A stretch of 64,000 nucleotides of DNA from Leptolyngbya sp. FACHB-60. Its GTDB lineage: Bacteria; Cyanobacteriota; Cyanobacteriia; Phormidesmidales; Phormidesmidaceae. Below the pieces are notes generated by a model. The model was given only the letters and a program-made list of their open reading frames with translations, did no database searches and had not been told where the DNA came from. The position numbers and the translations under genes were made by a program. Position 1 is the stretch's first letter; the number at the start of each line of letters is the position of its first letter. The stretch covers positions 119,951 to 183,950 of the forward strand of contig NZ_JACJOX010000036.1 in assembly GCF_014695775.1 (NCBI RefSeq). The letters run 5' to 3'. This document shows, piece by piece, positions 1 to 9,897 of this stretch.

Positions 1-308
1 AAAGCCTGACCCCTTTGTCAAAACGTAGGTAATCGGAAAGTCGAGTACACCGGGAGTTTGGGAAAGGCATGTTTCTCACGAGGCCAATGTCGCTTGCGCC
101 CGTTGAAGAGCAAGCTAGTTTAAGACCCATTCTCGAAAGGTTTAAGCCTACTCAACCGCAGGTCTATGGGAACTTTACTTAGGATTTGAGGCTTTGACAA
201 CTGCCCTAGGGTCTAGCCAAAGGAACCTTAGCCAAAGAATACGGACTGTGGTCATTGCCTCAGAGACTCCACTATCCTGGAGGTCGGAGTCTATCCCATC
301 CCGTTTGA
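1..308. other. Left-edge non-coding stretch
   Basis: No convincing gene is visible. The translations here are short and overlap the start of the downstream peptidase gene. The stretch probably holds the promoter and leader of the M16 operon, but no promoter could be assigned with confidence. Confidence 0.4.
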
Positions 309-317
309 GTGCTGCAT

Positions 318-1907
318 ATGAATGGAACACCGGCGATCGCCCCAGGATTTTGGGCAAGGTCAAGACACCGACTACGCCCAACTATTGTGGGTCTGGTAGC
401 GCTAGTTGGCCTCTGGCTATGGTGGCCCATTGCTCCAGCGGCGGCGAGGGAGCCTGTGCAGACGGCCCAGGCCATTCAACCCTACCTGGATCGGGTGGCG
501 GATGCCGTTACCGAGTTTACTCTCGACAACGGGATGAAGTTCATTGTGCTAGAGCGACACCAGGCCCCGGTGGTGTCATTTGTGATTCACGCCAACGTGG
601 GCGCGGTGGACGAAACCGACGGCAAAACCGGTGTGGCCCACTATTTAGAGCACCTGGCTTTTAAGGGGACTAGCCGCATTGGCACCAAAGATTTTGCCGC
701 TGAGCAACAGGTGATGACCCAGCTCGATGCGGTATTTAGCGACCTGCTGGCGGCTCAAACTGCTGGTGATACGGCCAAAGCGGCTGCGCTACAGGAGGAG
801 TTGGTGGCGTTGCAGAAGCAGGCGGCTAGCTTTGTGGAGCAAAATCAGTACGGCCAAATCATTCAGCAGGCGGGAGGGGTTGGCCTCAACGCCACCACCT
901 CCGCCGATGAGACGCGCTATTTTTACAGCCTGCCCGCCAACAAGCTGGAGCTGTGGATGTCACTGGAGTCGGAGCGGTTTCTTGACCCAGTGTTTCGTGA
1001 GTTTTACGAAGAAAAGGACGTCATTCTCGAAGAGCGTCGTATGCGGGTAGATAACTCCCCGATTGGCACCATGATTGAGCGGTTTTTGGAGGAGGCGTTT
1101 GTCAGCCACCCCTACCGTCGCCCAGTAATTGGCTATCAGGATGACCTTTTTGTGGCCACCCGTGAGGATGTGCAAACGTTTTATGACACCTACTATGGCC
1201 CTGCCAACCTAACCGTTGCGATCGTGGGCGATGTTGACCCCGCTGAGGTAAAGCGCTTAGCAGAGGTTTACTTTAGCCGCTATACCCCTCGGGCGGTGCC
1301 ACCCGAGCCTGCCGTTGACGAACCACCCCAGACTGAGGCTAAGGAATTTTCGCTGGCACTGCCCTCGGAACCCTGGTATTTAGAGGGGTATCACCGGCCT
1401 AGTCTGCGCCACCCTGACCATGTGATCTACGGCATGATTGAGAGTCTGCTGATGGGTGGGCGAACGTCTAGAATTTACAAAACCGTGGTAGACGAGGCTC
1501 GCATTGCCTTGGATATTGGTAGTCTGAATGGATTTCCGGGCGATCGCTACGACAATATCTTTTTGCTCTATGGCCTCACGGCTCCCGGCCATACCCCCGA
1601 GGAGATTGGTACCCTGTTTACTCAGGAGCTGGACCGGCTTAAGCAGGAGCCTGTTAGCGCTGAAGAGCTAGACCGAGTCAAAACCCAGGCTCGGGCGGGT
1701 CTGCTGCAAAGTTTGGCTTCCAATGGCGGTATGGCGTCGCTGCTGGCTGAGTACCAGGCTAAAACCGGTGATTGGCGAAATATTTTCAACAACCTCAAAG
1801 CCATTGAGGCGGTGTCGGCGGCAGATATTCAGCGGGTTGCGCAGACTCTATTTCGGCCCGAAAGCCGCACCGTAGGCAAGCTAGTGCAGGCTACATCTGC
1901 CGAGTAG
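318..1907 (+). CDS. M16 family zinc metallopeptidase, catalytic subunit
   Basis: Secreted or periplasmic M16 (pitrilysin/processing-peptidase type) protease of about 529 residues. The inverted zinc motif HYLEH lies near residue 110, with downstream acidic residues in an EERRM context that fit the third metal ligand. Both M16 domains are present (N-terminal catalytic and C-terminal inactive). The N-terminus has a basic stretch followed by a hydrophobic core ending PAAA, which looks like a signal peptide. An in-frame GTG at 309 could extend the protein by three residues; ATG 318 is preferred. The gene is followed after about 110 bp by a second M16 gene lacking the zinc motif, so the two probably form a heterodimeric peptidase. 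The substrate is unknown. Confidence 0.9.
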   Translation: MNGTPAIAPGFWARSRHRLRPTIVGLVALVGLWLWWPIAPAAAREPVQTAQAIQPYLDRVADAVTEFTLDNGMKFIVLERHQAPVVSFVIHANVGAVDETDGKTGVAHYLEHLAFKGTSRIGTKDFAAEQQVMTQLDAVFSDLLAAQTAGDTAKAAALQEELVALQKQAASFVEQNQYGQIIQQAGGVGLNATTSADETRYFYSLPANKLELWMSLESERFLDPVFREFYEEKDVILEERRMRVDNSPIGTMIERFLEEAFVSHPYRRPVIGYQDDLFVATREDVQTFYDTYYGPANLTVAIVGDVDPAEVKRLAEVYFSRYTPRAVPPEPAVDEPPQTEAKEFSLALPSEPWYLEGYHRPSLRHPDHVIYGMIESLLMGGRTSRIYKTVVDEARIALDIGSLNGFPGDRYDNIFLLYGLTAPGHTPEEIGTLFTQELDRLKQEPVSAEELDRVKTQARAGLLQSLASNGGMASLLAEYQAKTGDWRNIFNNLKAIEAVSAADIQRVAQTLFRPESRTVGKLVQATSAE

Positions 1908-2017
1908 TCTAGGAGCCTATCGACTTGAGTCAGCCACCAGAACGGATGAGTGGCCCTAGGCCGCTTTTAGGACATTCACATTCATATTCAAGACCTACGG
2001 TATTGGGACGCACAGTG

Positions 2018-3517
2018 ATGAACGCGAACAGCTGGTTTATGGGTACCCGTCGAACCCTACGGCGGGGCATAATGCCGCTGCTAGCTCTGGCCGGGCTCTT
2101 GGGGGTGTTGCTGCTGGCCTGGCAGCCATCGGCTAGCGCTCTAACCCCGCGCCACTATGACGAGCTAGAGTTTCCGGCCCTGCGGGATATTGAAATTCCG
2201 GCCTATGAGCGCTATGAACTGCCCAACGGCCTGGTGGTGTACCTGCTGGAAGACCATGAGTTGCCCCTGGTGAGCGGCAGTGCCACCTTTCGTACCGGAG
2301 CGCGGTTTGAGCCCGCGGACAAAGTCGGGTTGGCCAATCTGACTGGAGAGGCGATGCGACTGGGGGGCACTACCCGTTTGGACGCTGACTCGCTCAACCA
2401 GCAGCTGGAGCAGCGGGCTGCGTCGATTGAAACCGGCATTGACCTGAGTGAAGGCAGCGCTAGCTTTAGTGCTCTCAGTGAAGACACCGCGGCGGTATTT
2501 GCACTGTTTGCCGATGTCGTGCAGCGGCCAGCCTTTGCCGACGACAAGATCGATTTGCTCAAGCGCCAGTATGGTGGCGGCATTGCCCGTCGCAACGACG
2601 ACCCCGACGGTATTACGAGCCGCGAGTTTCGCAAGTTGGTGTACGGGGCCGATAGCCCCTACGCTCGCACCATTGAGTACGCGACACTGGCAGCAATTGA
2701 TCAGGCGGATATCGAGCAGTTTTATCGGGCTTCTATTCGCCCTGAGCACACTATTTTGGGCATTGTCGGTGACTTTGACAGTGCCCAGATGAAGCAGTGG
2801 ATTGCTGATTATTTTGGCGAGTGGCAGGGTGTTGGAGAGGCGTTAGAGGATACCTTGCCGGCGGTGGAGCAGGCGAAGGCTGGCGTGTTTATGGTGTCGC
2901 AACCCCAGCTAACTCAGAGCTATGTTGAGCTAGGTCACCTGGGTGGGCAGCTTGACTACCCTGACCACGCTGCTCTAGCGGTAATGAATGAGGTGATGAA
3001 CGGCTTTAGCGGCAGGTTGTTTAACGAGGTGCGATCGCGCCAAGGCTTGGCTTACTCAGTCTACGCCTTCTGGGCTCCGCGCTATGACCACCCCGGACTT
3101 TTTATTGGTGGGGGTCAAACCCGCTCTGAGGCCACGGTGCCTTTTATTCAGTCGACGCTGGCCGAAATCGACCGCATCCGCACGACGGCCATTACTGATG
3201 TAGAGCTAGCGCAAGCTAAAGATGCCGTGCTCAACAGCTTTGTGTTTAACTTCCAAAGTCCTGGACAAACCCTAGCTCGGCTGATTCGCTACGAGTACTA
3301 CGGCTACCCCCAAGACTTTGTGTTTCAGTTTCAAGACCAGGTGCGCGAAGCAACGGCCGCCCAGGTGCAGGCGGCGGCCCAAGCAAGGCTAAACCCAAAT
3401 CAGCTGGTGATTTTAGTGGTCGGCAATCCGGCAGAAATTCGGCCGGGTCTCGATGCCTTAGCTCCGAATGCTGCGATTACTCCGATCGATATCACCATTC
3501 CCCAACCCCAGACCTAG
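2018..3517 (+). CDS. M16 family peptidase-like protein, non-catalytic subunit
   Basis: About 499 residues, homologous to M16 peptidases but without HxxEH: the corresponding region reads VGLANLTGEAMRLGG. It keeps the C-terminal R/Y-type substrate-binding segment (SGRLFNEVRSRQGLAYSV), as expected for the partner subunit of two-component M16 enzymes. ATG 2018 is chosen because it begins a good signal peptide: a basic TRRTLRRG stretch, a hydrophobic core, then SASA. Open frame extends upstream to a TTG at 1925, but those residues look non-coding. It is likely cotranscribed with the catalytic subunit and acts in the same extracytoplasmic complex. Confidence 0.87.
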   Translation: MNANSWFMGTRRTLRRGIMPLLALAGLLGVLLLAWQPSASALTPRHYDELEFPALRDIEIPAYERYELPNGLVVYLLEDHELPLVSGSATFRTGARFEPADKVGLANLTGEAMRLGGTTRLDADSLNQQLEQRAASIETGIDLSEGSASFSALSEDTAAVFALFADVVQRPAFADDKIDLLKRQYGGGIARRNDDPDGITSREFRKLVYGADSPYARTIEYATLAAIDQADIEQFYRASIRPEHTILGIVGDFDSAQMKQWIADYFGEWQGVGEALEDTLPAVEQAKAGVFMVSQPQLTQSYVELGHLGGQLDYPDHAALAVMNEVMNGFSGRLFNEVRSRQGLAYSVYAFWAPRYDHPGLFIGGGQTRSEATVPFIQSTLAEIDRIRTTAITDVELAQAKDAVLNSFVFNFQSPGQTLARLIRYEYYGYPQDFVFQFQDQVREATAAQVQAAAQARLNPNQLVILVVGNPAEIRPGLDALAPNAAITPIDITIPQPQT

Positions 3518-3527
3518 GGGCAATGGC

Positions 3528-6014
3528 TCAGGCGTTGGCCTCGGTACTGCCAGCCTCAGCATCACTGGAGGAATCGTCTTCAGCGGGATCGAACCAGTCG
3601 CCGGGCAGCATGCGGGTGTCTTCCTCAGCGGCCTCTGGGTCATCCATGTTGTCGGTGGCCACGCTCTCGATGCGCACGCCGTAGGGGGGCAGACCGACGG
3701 CGCTGTCGCCCCCTGAGGCAGGCTGACCCTCGGGTTGGGGCTGCGATCGCACCACCCCTTCAACAGTGCTGAGGTCAGCCAGCACTTCCTCGGCCCGCTG
3801 GTAGCGATCGGTAAAGTCGTAGAGCACCAGCCGAGTGACGATGTCGCCAAATCTAGGATCGAGGTTGGGAGCCTCATGCCGCCAGAGCAGTTCTCCATTC
3901 ACGTCGCGGCGCAGGGCGTAGGCCGGAATGCCAGTCAAGGCCTCAATGGCAGTAATGCCCAAGGCGTAGAGGTCACTGCCAAATTTGGGCAACCCCGCCG
4001 ACTGTTCGCTAGGCATATAGCCCTGAGTACCCACGCCAATAGTAGAGGTGGAGGTGAGATTTACCCCCGTATCCGCCAGCTTGTTAGAAATTAGCTTGAC
4101 AGCACCAAAATCGATTAGTACCAGCTGCCCATCCGCCTCGCGACGAATGATGTTAGACGGTTTGATATCGCGGTGAATCACCCCCTGGTCGTGCACAAAG
4201 GCCACTACCGGCAGCAACCCTAGCAGCAGATCGAGCACGTAGGACTGCGGCATAGGTCGGCGGGAAGCTAACTCATCCTTGAGCAGGCAACCCTCAATCA
4301 TCTCTTCAACCAGGTAAAAGGAATTTTGCGCCTCAAAATAGGCCAGCAGTCTTGGAATCTGCGAATGGTGGCCTAGTTTCTCGAGGGTTTCGGCCTCGCC
4401 CTCAAAAAAGCGCCTGCCTAAGCGGTGTGCCCTCGGATCGTTGCTGATAATTCGTAGCTGCTTTACGACGCAGATGGGCGAGCCAGGGCGTTGGGTGTCT
4501 TCAGCCACGTAGGTTTCGCCAAAGCCCCCTGCCCCCAGCAGCCGCACAATGCGGTAGCGGTTGGCCAGCAGCAGGCCAATTACCTCCGCCTCTCGCAGCT
4601 TGAGCAGGTCTTGCAGGTCGTCTTGCTGACTGATAATTTCTTGAACAATGGGGGAGGTGACGTACTGCTCTAGGGTTTGACGCAGGCGCTGTTTACGCAG
4701 CTGCTCAGTCACAATATCGGCCACGATGTAGGTGCTGCCCAGCACCATCAATCCCACAATAGGAGTACCCGTGGGCAGCAGCAGCCCTGCCCCCACAAAC
4801 GCTCCATAACTCACCCAAAACCAGCCGCCTAGGCTGGCTGCCGTCCAGCCCAGGCGGGCGATGGGGCGATTAAACCGCCGCAGCAGCAGCACAAACCCGC
4901 CCCCCCCGCCTAACACCAGCAGCCCCCGCAGCCAGGGGTTAGGAATTCCCATGCGCAGAGCCTGGCCATCGCGCAGGTTGGCGATATCGGTGGCTAAAAT
5001 TTCAACCCCAGCCATGGTTTCAGGGTGCAGCAAGGTTTCTGAAAAGGGAGCTTGGTGAAAGTCTTGCAGAAACTTGGCGGTGCCCCCAATCAGCACAATT
5101 TTGTCTTGAAAATAGCGCCCGTCATCGAGGTAGTTGGCCCAAGGGTCGGGATCAAGGACATGCCAAAAGGGTATGTGGTTAAAACTGCGAGTAGGCCCAT
5201 AAAAGTCCATAAAGTCGCCCTGATAGGGGGGATGGTCAACCCCAGCGGCATCGAGGGTGGCCTCAGCAAAGGACTGGGTGTTCTCGGCCTCACTCCCAAT
5301 CTCGCCAGGGTCGAGATCCGCCTGGCTCGCGACTAGGCCATCTAAGTAGGTGCGTCCATGGCGGTGAATACGGCCATCGAGCTCGCGGGGAAAGTTGATA
5401 TTGCCGGTATGAACGGGCGTGTTGAGCAGCTTGGGCACGGGCTGAGTGGGACGGACCAAGGCCCCCTGGCGCAACTGGGCATCGTCGACGGAGGTAGCCA
5501 GCACGACGCGATCGCCATAGCGAGCTAGCACATCGGCCAGGGCTTGGTCATCAGTGGGGCCGTAGCTGCTGTCGGAAAACATCAAAATATCCAGTGCTAC
5601 CGCCTTAGCCCCTGCGTCTAGCAGGCGCTCGATCACGATCGCATAGGACGTACGCTGCCATGGGCTGCCTCCGATCGGAGCCAGATAGCTGTACTGCTCA
5701 GGGTTGGCGCGGTAATATTCGGCCTGCCCAAAGGATTCATCATCCATGGCCAAGATGACAATGTCATCGGGAGGCTCTAGGGGGCCACGAATTTCAAAAA
5801 AGACCGTCTGCAACCGTCGTTCCAGCAGCTGTACGGGCACCGAGTCGGTAGCCACGTGGGCCGCAACGAAACTCAGCCACAACCCGGCCAGCGAAATTTT
5901 TACCCAATCTCGCTTGAACTGTCGCTGCACCCAGCCCGTAATTCGATAGGTAGTGGCGAGGGCAGCAGTCTTAGTTTTAGAAGACGAGGTCATGGGCGGG
6001 CGCAGCGGGGGCAA
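3528..6014 (-). CDS. CHASE2 domain-containing serine/threonine protein kinase
   Basis: Membrane sensor kinase of 828 residues. An N-terminal membrane anchor precedes an extracytoplasmic CHASE2 sensor (about residues 50-360; typical start FFEIRGPLEPPDDIVILAMD). Two or three membrane helices follow (about 365-445), then a Hanks-type kinase domain (about 510-770). The kinase shows a glycine loop (LLGAGGFGETY), a VVKQL lysine, the HRDIKPSN catalytic loop and IDFGAVK. The C-terminal ~60 residues are acidic and low in complexity. It is convergent with the M16 pair, with only 10 bp between the stops. This architecture is common in cyanobacteria; ligand and targets are unknown. Confidence 0.93.
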   Translation of the reverse strand: MPPLRPPMTSSSKTKTAALATTYRITGWVQRQFKRDWVKISLAGLWLSFVAAHVATDSVPVQLLERRLQTVFFEIRGPLEPPDDIVILAMDDESFGQAEYYRANPEQYSYLAPIGGSPWQRTSYAIVIERLLDAGAKAVALDILMFSDSSYGPTDDQALADVLARYGDRVVLATSVDDAQLRQGALVRPTQPVPKLLNTPVHTGNINFPRELDGRIHRHGRTYLDGLVASQADLDPGEIGSEAENTQSFAEATLDAAGVDHPPYQGDFMDFYGPTRSFNHIPFWHVLDPDPWANYLDDGRYFQDKIVLIGGTAKFLQDFHQAPFSETLLHPETMAGVEILATDIANLRDGQALRMGIPNPWLRGLLVLGGGGGFVLLLRRFNRPIARLGWTAASLGGWFWVSYGAFVGAGLLLPTGTPIVGLMVLGSTYIVADIVTEQLRKQRLRQTLEQYVTSPIVQEIISQQDDLQDLLKLREAEVIGLLLANRYRIVRLLGAGGFGETYVAEDTQRPGSPICVVKQLRIISNDPRAHRLGRRFFEGEAETLEKLGHHSQIPRLLAYFEAQNSFYLVEEMIEGCLLKDELASRRPMPQSYVLDLLLGLLPVVAFVHDQGVIHRDIKPSNIIRREADGQLVLIDFGAVKLISNKLADTGVNLTSTSTIGVGTQGYMPSEQSAGLPKFGSDLYALGITAIEALTGIPAYALRRDVNGELLWRHEAPNLDPRFGDIVTRLVLYDFTDRYQRAEEVLADLSTVEGVVRSQPQPEGQPASGGDSAVGLPPYGVRIESVATDNMDDPEAAEEDTRMLPGDWFDPAEDDSSSDAEAGSTEANA

Positions 6015-6372
6015 CCCCTAGCTTAATCATCCAAATGCCCTACCGTGGAACCTGTTTATGGAATCTTAGCCACAGTGGGTCAGCCTGCCAACCTGCTAGT
6101 GTTCGTTGTGGGGAGAAGACTGCACTCGCACCGAGAGAGTTTGCAACAGCCCTGGGCCTAGCTGAGGGTGGGGGACCGTGTCAGCAAGAATCAACGTGGC
6201 CAACAGGACAAACGCTAGACGGTTCCACTTAAAGTCGCGATCGAGACAAGTTTGCATAGGTCATGCCCAGGTATAAGGCCCAAAGAAAAGCTCAGCCACC
6301 TACAGGTTCACGAGGTCAAAATCCTGACCTGGCGGCGATCGCCCTCAGCTCAGTTGAGAACTAGCGCACTAA
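6015..6372. other. Intergenic region, no gene seen
   Basis: Between the start of the CHASE2 kinase gene (minus strand) and the end of the SnoaL-like gene. It contains HIP1-like GCGATCGC at about 6335 and a kinase promoter presumably near 6020-6080. No open frame with convincing composition and no clear hairpin terminator were found. Confidence 0.35.
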
Positions 6373-6843
6373 CTAAAACCATCGAGTGACTGCACCGCGC
6401 AGCAGATAGGGCAACAGCTTAGGCCCGGGCAAAAAGACAACGCCAAGCTGCTGCATCAACCCCAGAGCATCGCCATGGCCCCAGTGTTCAACAATCCTGC
6501 CGTTCTCTACTCGGTCAATGTGCATAACTGCAAGGCTGATCTGCCTGCCGGTGGGCGGCAAACCCTGAAAGGAGCCGAGATGGGTAGCTGTAAACGTGCC
6601 GTAGGTGACAACTCGATCGCCCGCCGCAACAATTTCATCAAACCTATGGTGACTCTGGCTAAAGGCCGTATAAAACGAAAGACCAAACTGATTAAAGCCC
6701 TCTCTATCCAGAGGCTCAGGCATTCCCGCCAGGTGGGCAACAAAGTTAGGATCGAGCATATCCAGGGCACGATCGATGGTGCGATCGTCAAAGGCTTTGT
6801 AAAAACGAAGCACCAGATCCTGATTGGATTCTGTCGTCGGCAT
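6373..6843 (-). CDS. SnoaL-like / ester cyclase family protein
   Basis: Small cytosolic protein of about 156 residues from the ATG at 6843. It has the SnoaL/polyketide-cyclase-like NTF2 fold pattern: an N-terminal helix (LVLRFYKAFDDRTIDRALD), a DPNFVAHLAG segment, VVTYGTFTATHLG, and a C-terminal IVEHWGHGDALGLMQQLGV. The longer open frame to 6909 adds a hydrophobic run that is probably leader rather than protein. It is divergently arranged with a TetR regulator 121 bp away, so it is a likely regulatory target. Proteins of this family range from hydrolases or cyclases to proteins with no known activity; no substrate can be named. Confidence 0.75.
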   Translation of the reverse strand: MPTTESNQDLVLRFYKAFDDRTIDRALDMLDPNFVAHLAGMPEPLDREGFNQFGLSFYTAFSQSHHRFDEIVAAGDRVVTYGTFTATHLGSFQGLPPTGRQISLAVMHIDRVENGRIVEHWGHGDALGLMQQLGVVFLPGPKLLPYLLRGAVTRWF

Positions 6844-6923
6844 AGGTCGATTTGCCAAAGTCATCAGAGGCAACAAAATCAAACTAAACGGTTTGGTAAA
6901 ATTAGTCAATGCCTCGCTAAAAT

Positions 6924-6944
6924 GAGTGTATAGAGCGATACTCT
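6924..6944. promoter_or_regulatory. Candidate TetR operator (imperfect palindrome)
   Basis: GAGTGTAT-agagcg-ATACTCT lies between the divergent SnoaL-like and TetR genes. The half sites are nearly complementary and the position overlaps where both promoters should be. Assignment to the adjacent TetR protein is inference from position only. Confidence 0.35.
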
Positions 6945-6964
6945 ATTGCTTTGGTTCCTAGGGG

Positions 6965-7681
6965 ATGCTCTGGGGTAAGCAGCGACTTGGCTCAATGCGA
7001 TCGCAGGGACTGAGTGGCTATACCGCCCGGCGATCGGGTGCTATACATGAATCAATTGGGTTAGAGAGGTGGCAACGCGTGGTTCAAAGTCCGGCAGTGC
7101 TGAATGAAAAAGCCGTGCAAATTTTGCAGGGAGCAATGCAAGAGTTTCTGCAAAATGGCTACGCTGGCACCAGCATGGACAAAGTAGCTACCACCGCCGG
7201 AGTCTCTAAACCCACGGTCTACAACTATTTCAAAGACAAAGAGGGGCTGTTTCGGGCGCTGATTCAGTATGTGGCCCAAGCCCGATGTGAACAGGTAATG
7301 GGCGACGGCAACCTGGAGGGTCGTCCCGAGGTGGTGATCCGACGCTTGATTACTAACGCCATTGAGAGCGAGCTCCACGACCTCGATTATCAAAACTTTG
7401 TGCGCCTAGTAGCCGGCGAGTCGGGCCGTTTTCCACAGCTCGCCCAGGCTTTTGTGGAATACCTCACCAAGCCCGCCGCCGATCAGCTCACCGACTACCT
7501 CAAGGGCTGCCCAGAACTCGACTTGCCCGATCCAGAGGCGACAGCGCGGGTGGTGCTGGGCGCGACGGTATTTTTTATCATGACCCAGAGCGTGATGCAC
7601 GGTGAGCACATCATGCCCATGGAACCCAAGCGCTTGGTGGATAGTTTGGTGAATCTGGTGACGCGATCGCAGGCCGCCTAA
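6965..7681 (+). CDS. TetR/AcrR family transcriptional regulator
   Basis: Up to 238 residues. The TetR N-terminal helix-turn-helix begins near residue 44 (AVLNEKAVQILQGAMQEFL), and the recognition helix is visible as GVSKPTVYNYFKDKEGLFRALI. A C-terminal ligand-binding domain of about 130 residues follows. The first ~40 residues (ATG 6965) are low in similarity to the family, so the true start may lie further in, for example ATG 6995. It is divergent from the SnoaL-like gene and probably autoregulatory. The ligand is unknown. Confidence 0.87.
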   Translation: MLWGKQRLGSMRSQGLSGYTARRSGAIHESIGLERWQRVVQSPAVLNEKAVQILQGAMQEFLQNGYAGTSMDKVATTAGVSKPTVYNYFKDKEGLFRALIQYVAQARCEQVMGDGNLEGRPEVVIRRLITNAIESELHDLDYQNFVRLVAGESGRFPQLAQAFVEYLTKPAADQLTDYLKGCPELDLPDPEATARVVLGATVFFIMTQSVMHGEHIMPMEPKRLVDSLVNLVTRSQAA

Positions 7682-7800
7682 GATTTCTCAGCCTCACCGC
7701 TTGCCAATGCTCTCGACTGGGTGTCGCGCTGAGATGCTCAACCTCAGCCAGTGCTCAGCTGAGTTGAGTAGGATTTAGTTGGTCTACGCAATTGAAGATT

Positions 7801-7820
7801 GTGGGCAGTGCCCACCCCAC
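7801..7820. repeat. Short dispersed palindromic repeat (copy 1)
   Basis: GTGGGCAGTGCCCACCCCAC, a palindrome (GTGGGCA/TGCCCAC) just downstream of the bioB stop. A near-identical copy lies at 17408-17427 ahead of lipA. It resembles short dispersed repeats seen in many cyanobacterial genomes; its function is unknown. Confidence 0.55.
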
Positions 7821-7833
7821 AGAAAGGCAGAAA

Positions 7834-8880
7834 CTAAAGAACTTTGGCGATTACCTCGGGCAGATCAAGTGCCTCGCCATCAGGGCCTTCTAGCACAAAC
7901 CCAGCATCGCGAATCATGGCATAGTCGGTCTGGGCGGCTTGCCCAGGGGTAGTCAGGTAATCGCCCACAAAAATTGAGTTAGCGGTATAGAGCCCCAGAG
8001 GCTGAAGCTGCCGCAGCTGCACTTCGCGCCCACCAGCGATGCGAATTTCTTGGGAGGGCAGCAGCAGCCGGTAGAGGCACAAAATCCGCAAACATTGGCG
8101 CGGGTTGAGCTGGTGACGTCCCTCAAAAGGCGTGCCATCGATGGGAATTAGGAAATTCAGCGGCACGCTGGTCACTTTAAGCCGCCGCAAAGCCAAGGCC
8201 ATATCGATGATGTCATCGTTCGATTCGCCCAGGCCAAAGATACCGCCCGAGCATGTGGTCATGCCTGCCGACTGCACCGCCTGAATGGTATTCACCCGGT
8301 CATCAAAGGTGTGGGTGGTGCAGATCTCGCCGTAGTTAGCTTCGCTGGTGTTGAGATTGTGGTTCACCCGATCTACCCCCGCCGCTGCTAGCTGCTGGGT
8401 TTGAGTTTCGTCGAGCAGGCCCAGACAGGCACAGATTTTCATGGGGTAGCGTTCTTTGACCTGGCGCACCGCGTCGAGCACTTCGCCAAAGACGCGATCG
8501 GAGGGCGATCGCCCCGAAATCACCATGCAAAACGTACCGGCTTTTAGCGTATTGGCCCGCTCAGCCGCCGCCAAAATTTTCTCCTGGGCCATGAAGGGGT
8601 ACTTTTCGATCTCAGCCGCAGAAATTTTTGACTGCGAGCAGTAGTGGCAGTCTTCGGGGCACAGGCCGCTCTGGGCATTGAGCAAGAAGTGCAGCCGCAC
8701 TCGGTTACCCCAATAATGTCGCCGCACTCGGTAGGCCGCCGCCAGCTGATCGAGCAGCTCCGTGTCAGGAGCGGTAAGGACAGCAAGGGCCTGCTCTCGA
8801 CTCAGCACCTCACCAGCCAAAGCCTGGTCTGCCAGAGTTTGCCAATTGACGCGGGAAGTCACAGTAGAAGTGGCAGTCAT
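7834..8880 (-). CDS. bioB: Biotin synthase
   Basis: Radical-SAM enzyme of 348 residues that inserts sulfur into dethiobiotin to form biotin. The SAM-binding 4Fe-4S motif CPEDCHYC uses C74, C78 and C81. Other family hallmarks are present: [52 protein letters not shown] and AGGREVQL, the last carrying the arginine that contacts the 2Fe-2S cluster. Length is normal. It stands alone with no other bio genes beside it, which is usual in cyanobacteria. The start at 8880 agrees with the family N-terminus. Confidence 0.96.
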   Translation of the reverse strand: MTATSTVTSRVNWQTLADQALAGEVLSREQALAVLTAPDTELLDQLAAAYRVRRHYWGNRVRLHFLLNAQSGLCPEDCHYCSQSKISAAEIEKYPFMAQEKILAAAERANTLKAGTFCMVISGRSPSDRVFGEVLDAVRQVKERYPMKICACLGLLDETQTQQLAAAGVDRVNHNLNTSEANYGEICTTHTFDDRVNTIQAVQSAGMTTCSGGIFGLGESNDDIIDMALALRRLKVTSVPLNFLIPIDGTPFEGRHQLNPRQCLRILCLYRLLLPSQEIRIAGGREVQLRQLQPLGLYTANSIFVGDYLTTPGQAAQTDYAMIRDAGFVLEGPDGEALDLPEVIAKVL

Positions 8881-9095
8881 AGCGGTGAGGTGAGTGGTTT
8901 GAGAGAATGAGGCTTCTATTGTCTCAGATTAGGTGGCTATAGCTTTCTGGAGCTAGGAGCGGCTATTTCCCTAATACCCAGCAGGCGCAGAATCCCAATT
9001 GAGACTTGTGCCAGGCGACGCGTCTCAGCCTGAGCCTCCTCGGCTGTCTTGTCTAGGCGCTGCGGGGGGACTGAGAATGTAGAGCAGAGGCTGAT

Positions 9096-9632
9096 CTAGC
9101 TATTTTCTAAAATCCGTACATCTACGGTGCTGGCGTTGAAATTGTAGAGATCGCCGTCTAGCTCAATCGGAGTACCCACTTTGACCTTGCTGTTGCCAAA
9201 CACTGGCCCGGTATCAGTAATTTGGGCATCGTCTTCGAGAGTGATGAGCATGTCAAGCGTGTAGTTCAGCTCGGGCCGAGGGTCGGGCAGGGCTTTAACT
9301 GTGCCATCGGGCTGGGGCACAGTAGTACTGCGAGGCAGCAGCACCGCATTTTTAATCTTGACCTGGCCGTAGGGCTGGTTGCGAATGATGATGTTAGTGG
9401 TTTCAGAATTTTTAATGGCTGCAAACAGCCGTTTGGGGTCAGAGGAGGTGAGACCGCGCACCATGACGTCTACTTCCACTGGCTTGGTGGTCGACCCTAC
9501 CTGCGCCACCGACCCTGAGGTACCTGGATATAGAAAAATACCAAACAGCACCATCAATATAATGAGCGCCGCCGCAACATCTAGAATGCTGACTTTGCCG
9601 AACAGGCGGCCTTTAGCGTCAAGTAGGGTCAT
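9096..9632 (-). CDS. DUF4330 domain-containing membrane-anchored protein
   Basis: About 178 residues from ATG 9632. The N-terminus MTLLDAKGRLFGKVSILD is followed by one membrane helix (AAALIILMVLFGIFLYPG), then a soluble extracytoplasmic domain rich in beta strands. This is the pattern of the cyanobacterial DUF4330 family. The frame stays open upstream to 9791, but that stretch contains a dispersed repeat and lacks family similarity, so it is not counted. Function unknown. Confidence 0.8.
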   Translation of the reverse strand: MTLLDAKGRLFGKVSILDVAAALIILMVLFGIFLYPGTSGSVAQVGSTTKPVEVDVMVRGLTSSDPKRLFAAIKNSETTNIIIRNQPYGQVKIKNAVLLPRSTTVPQPDGTVKALPDPRPELNYTLDMLITLEDDAQITDTGPVFGNSKVKVGTPIELDGDLYNFNASTVDVRILENS

Positions 9633-9740
9633 GGCTGGGGTGCCCTCGCAGAGGGAAAAGGTGAATGGTTTTAATAGAGGAGAATGTCGATCCCATTGAA
9701 CCACAGGGTGGCTCGTTTGGGTCGTGAGCTGGCACCGCGC

Positions 9741-9772
9741 GCGATTCCGGAACGGATCGCTCTGCGAATCGC
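9741..9772. repeat. Dispersed repeat B, copy 1
   Basis: A 32-bp element containing GCGATTCCGGAACGGATCGC. It matches the reverse complement of 19412-19443 at 30 of 32 positions. A shorter, more diverged relative lies at 26695-26729. Here it sits in the intergenic region between the DUF4330 gene and the M48 protease. Confidence 0.7.
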
Positions 9773-9897
9773 AGCTGCCCCCAATGCTCATAGGATAGCG
9801 AGGCCAAATTTATTACTGACCACTATCGGTAGTCGTCAGACTCTCAGCCGGGCAAAATGGATGTAATTCTGTACCTAGCGGTACTTTGGGCACTCCT

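Noticed and set aside
194..664. 156-codon plus-strand ORF overlapping the first M16 gene
   Set aside because: Out-of-frame shadow; the M16 frame carries the signal peptide and zinc motif.
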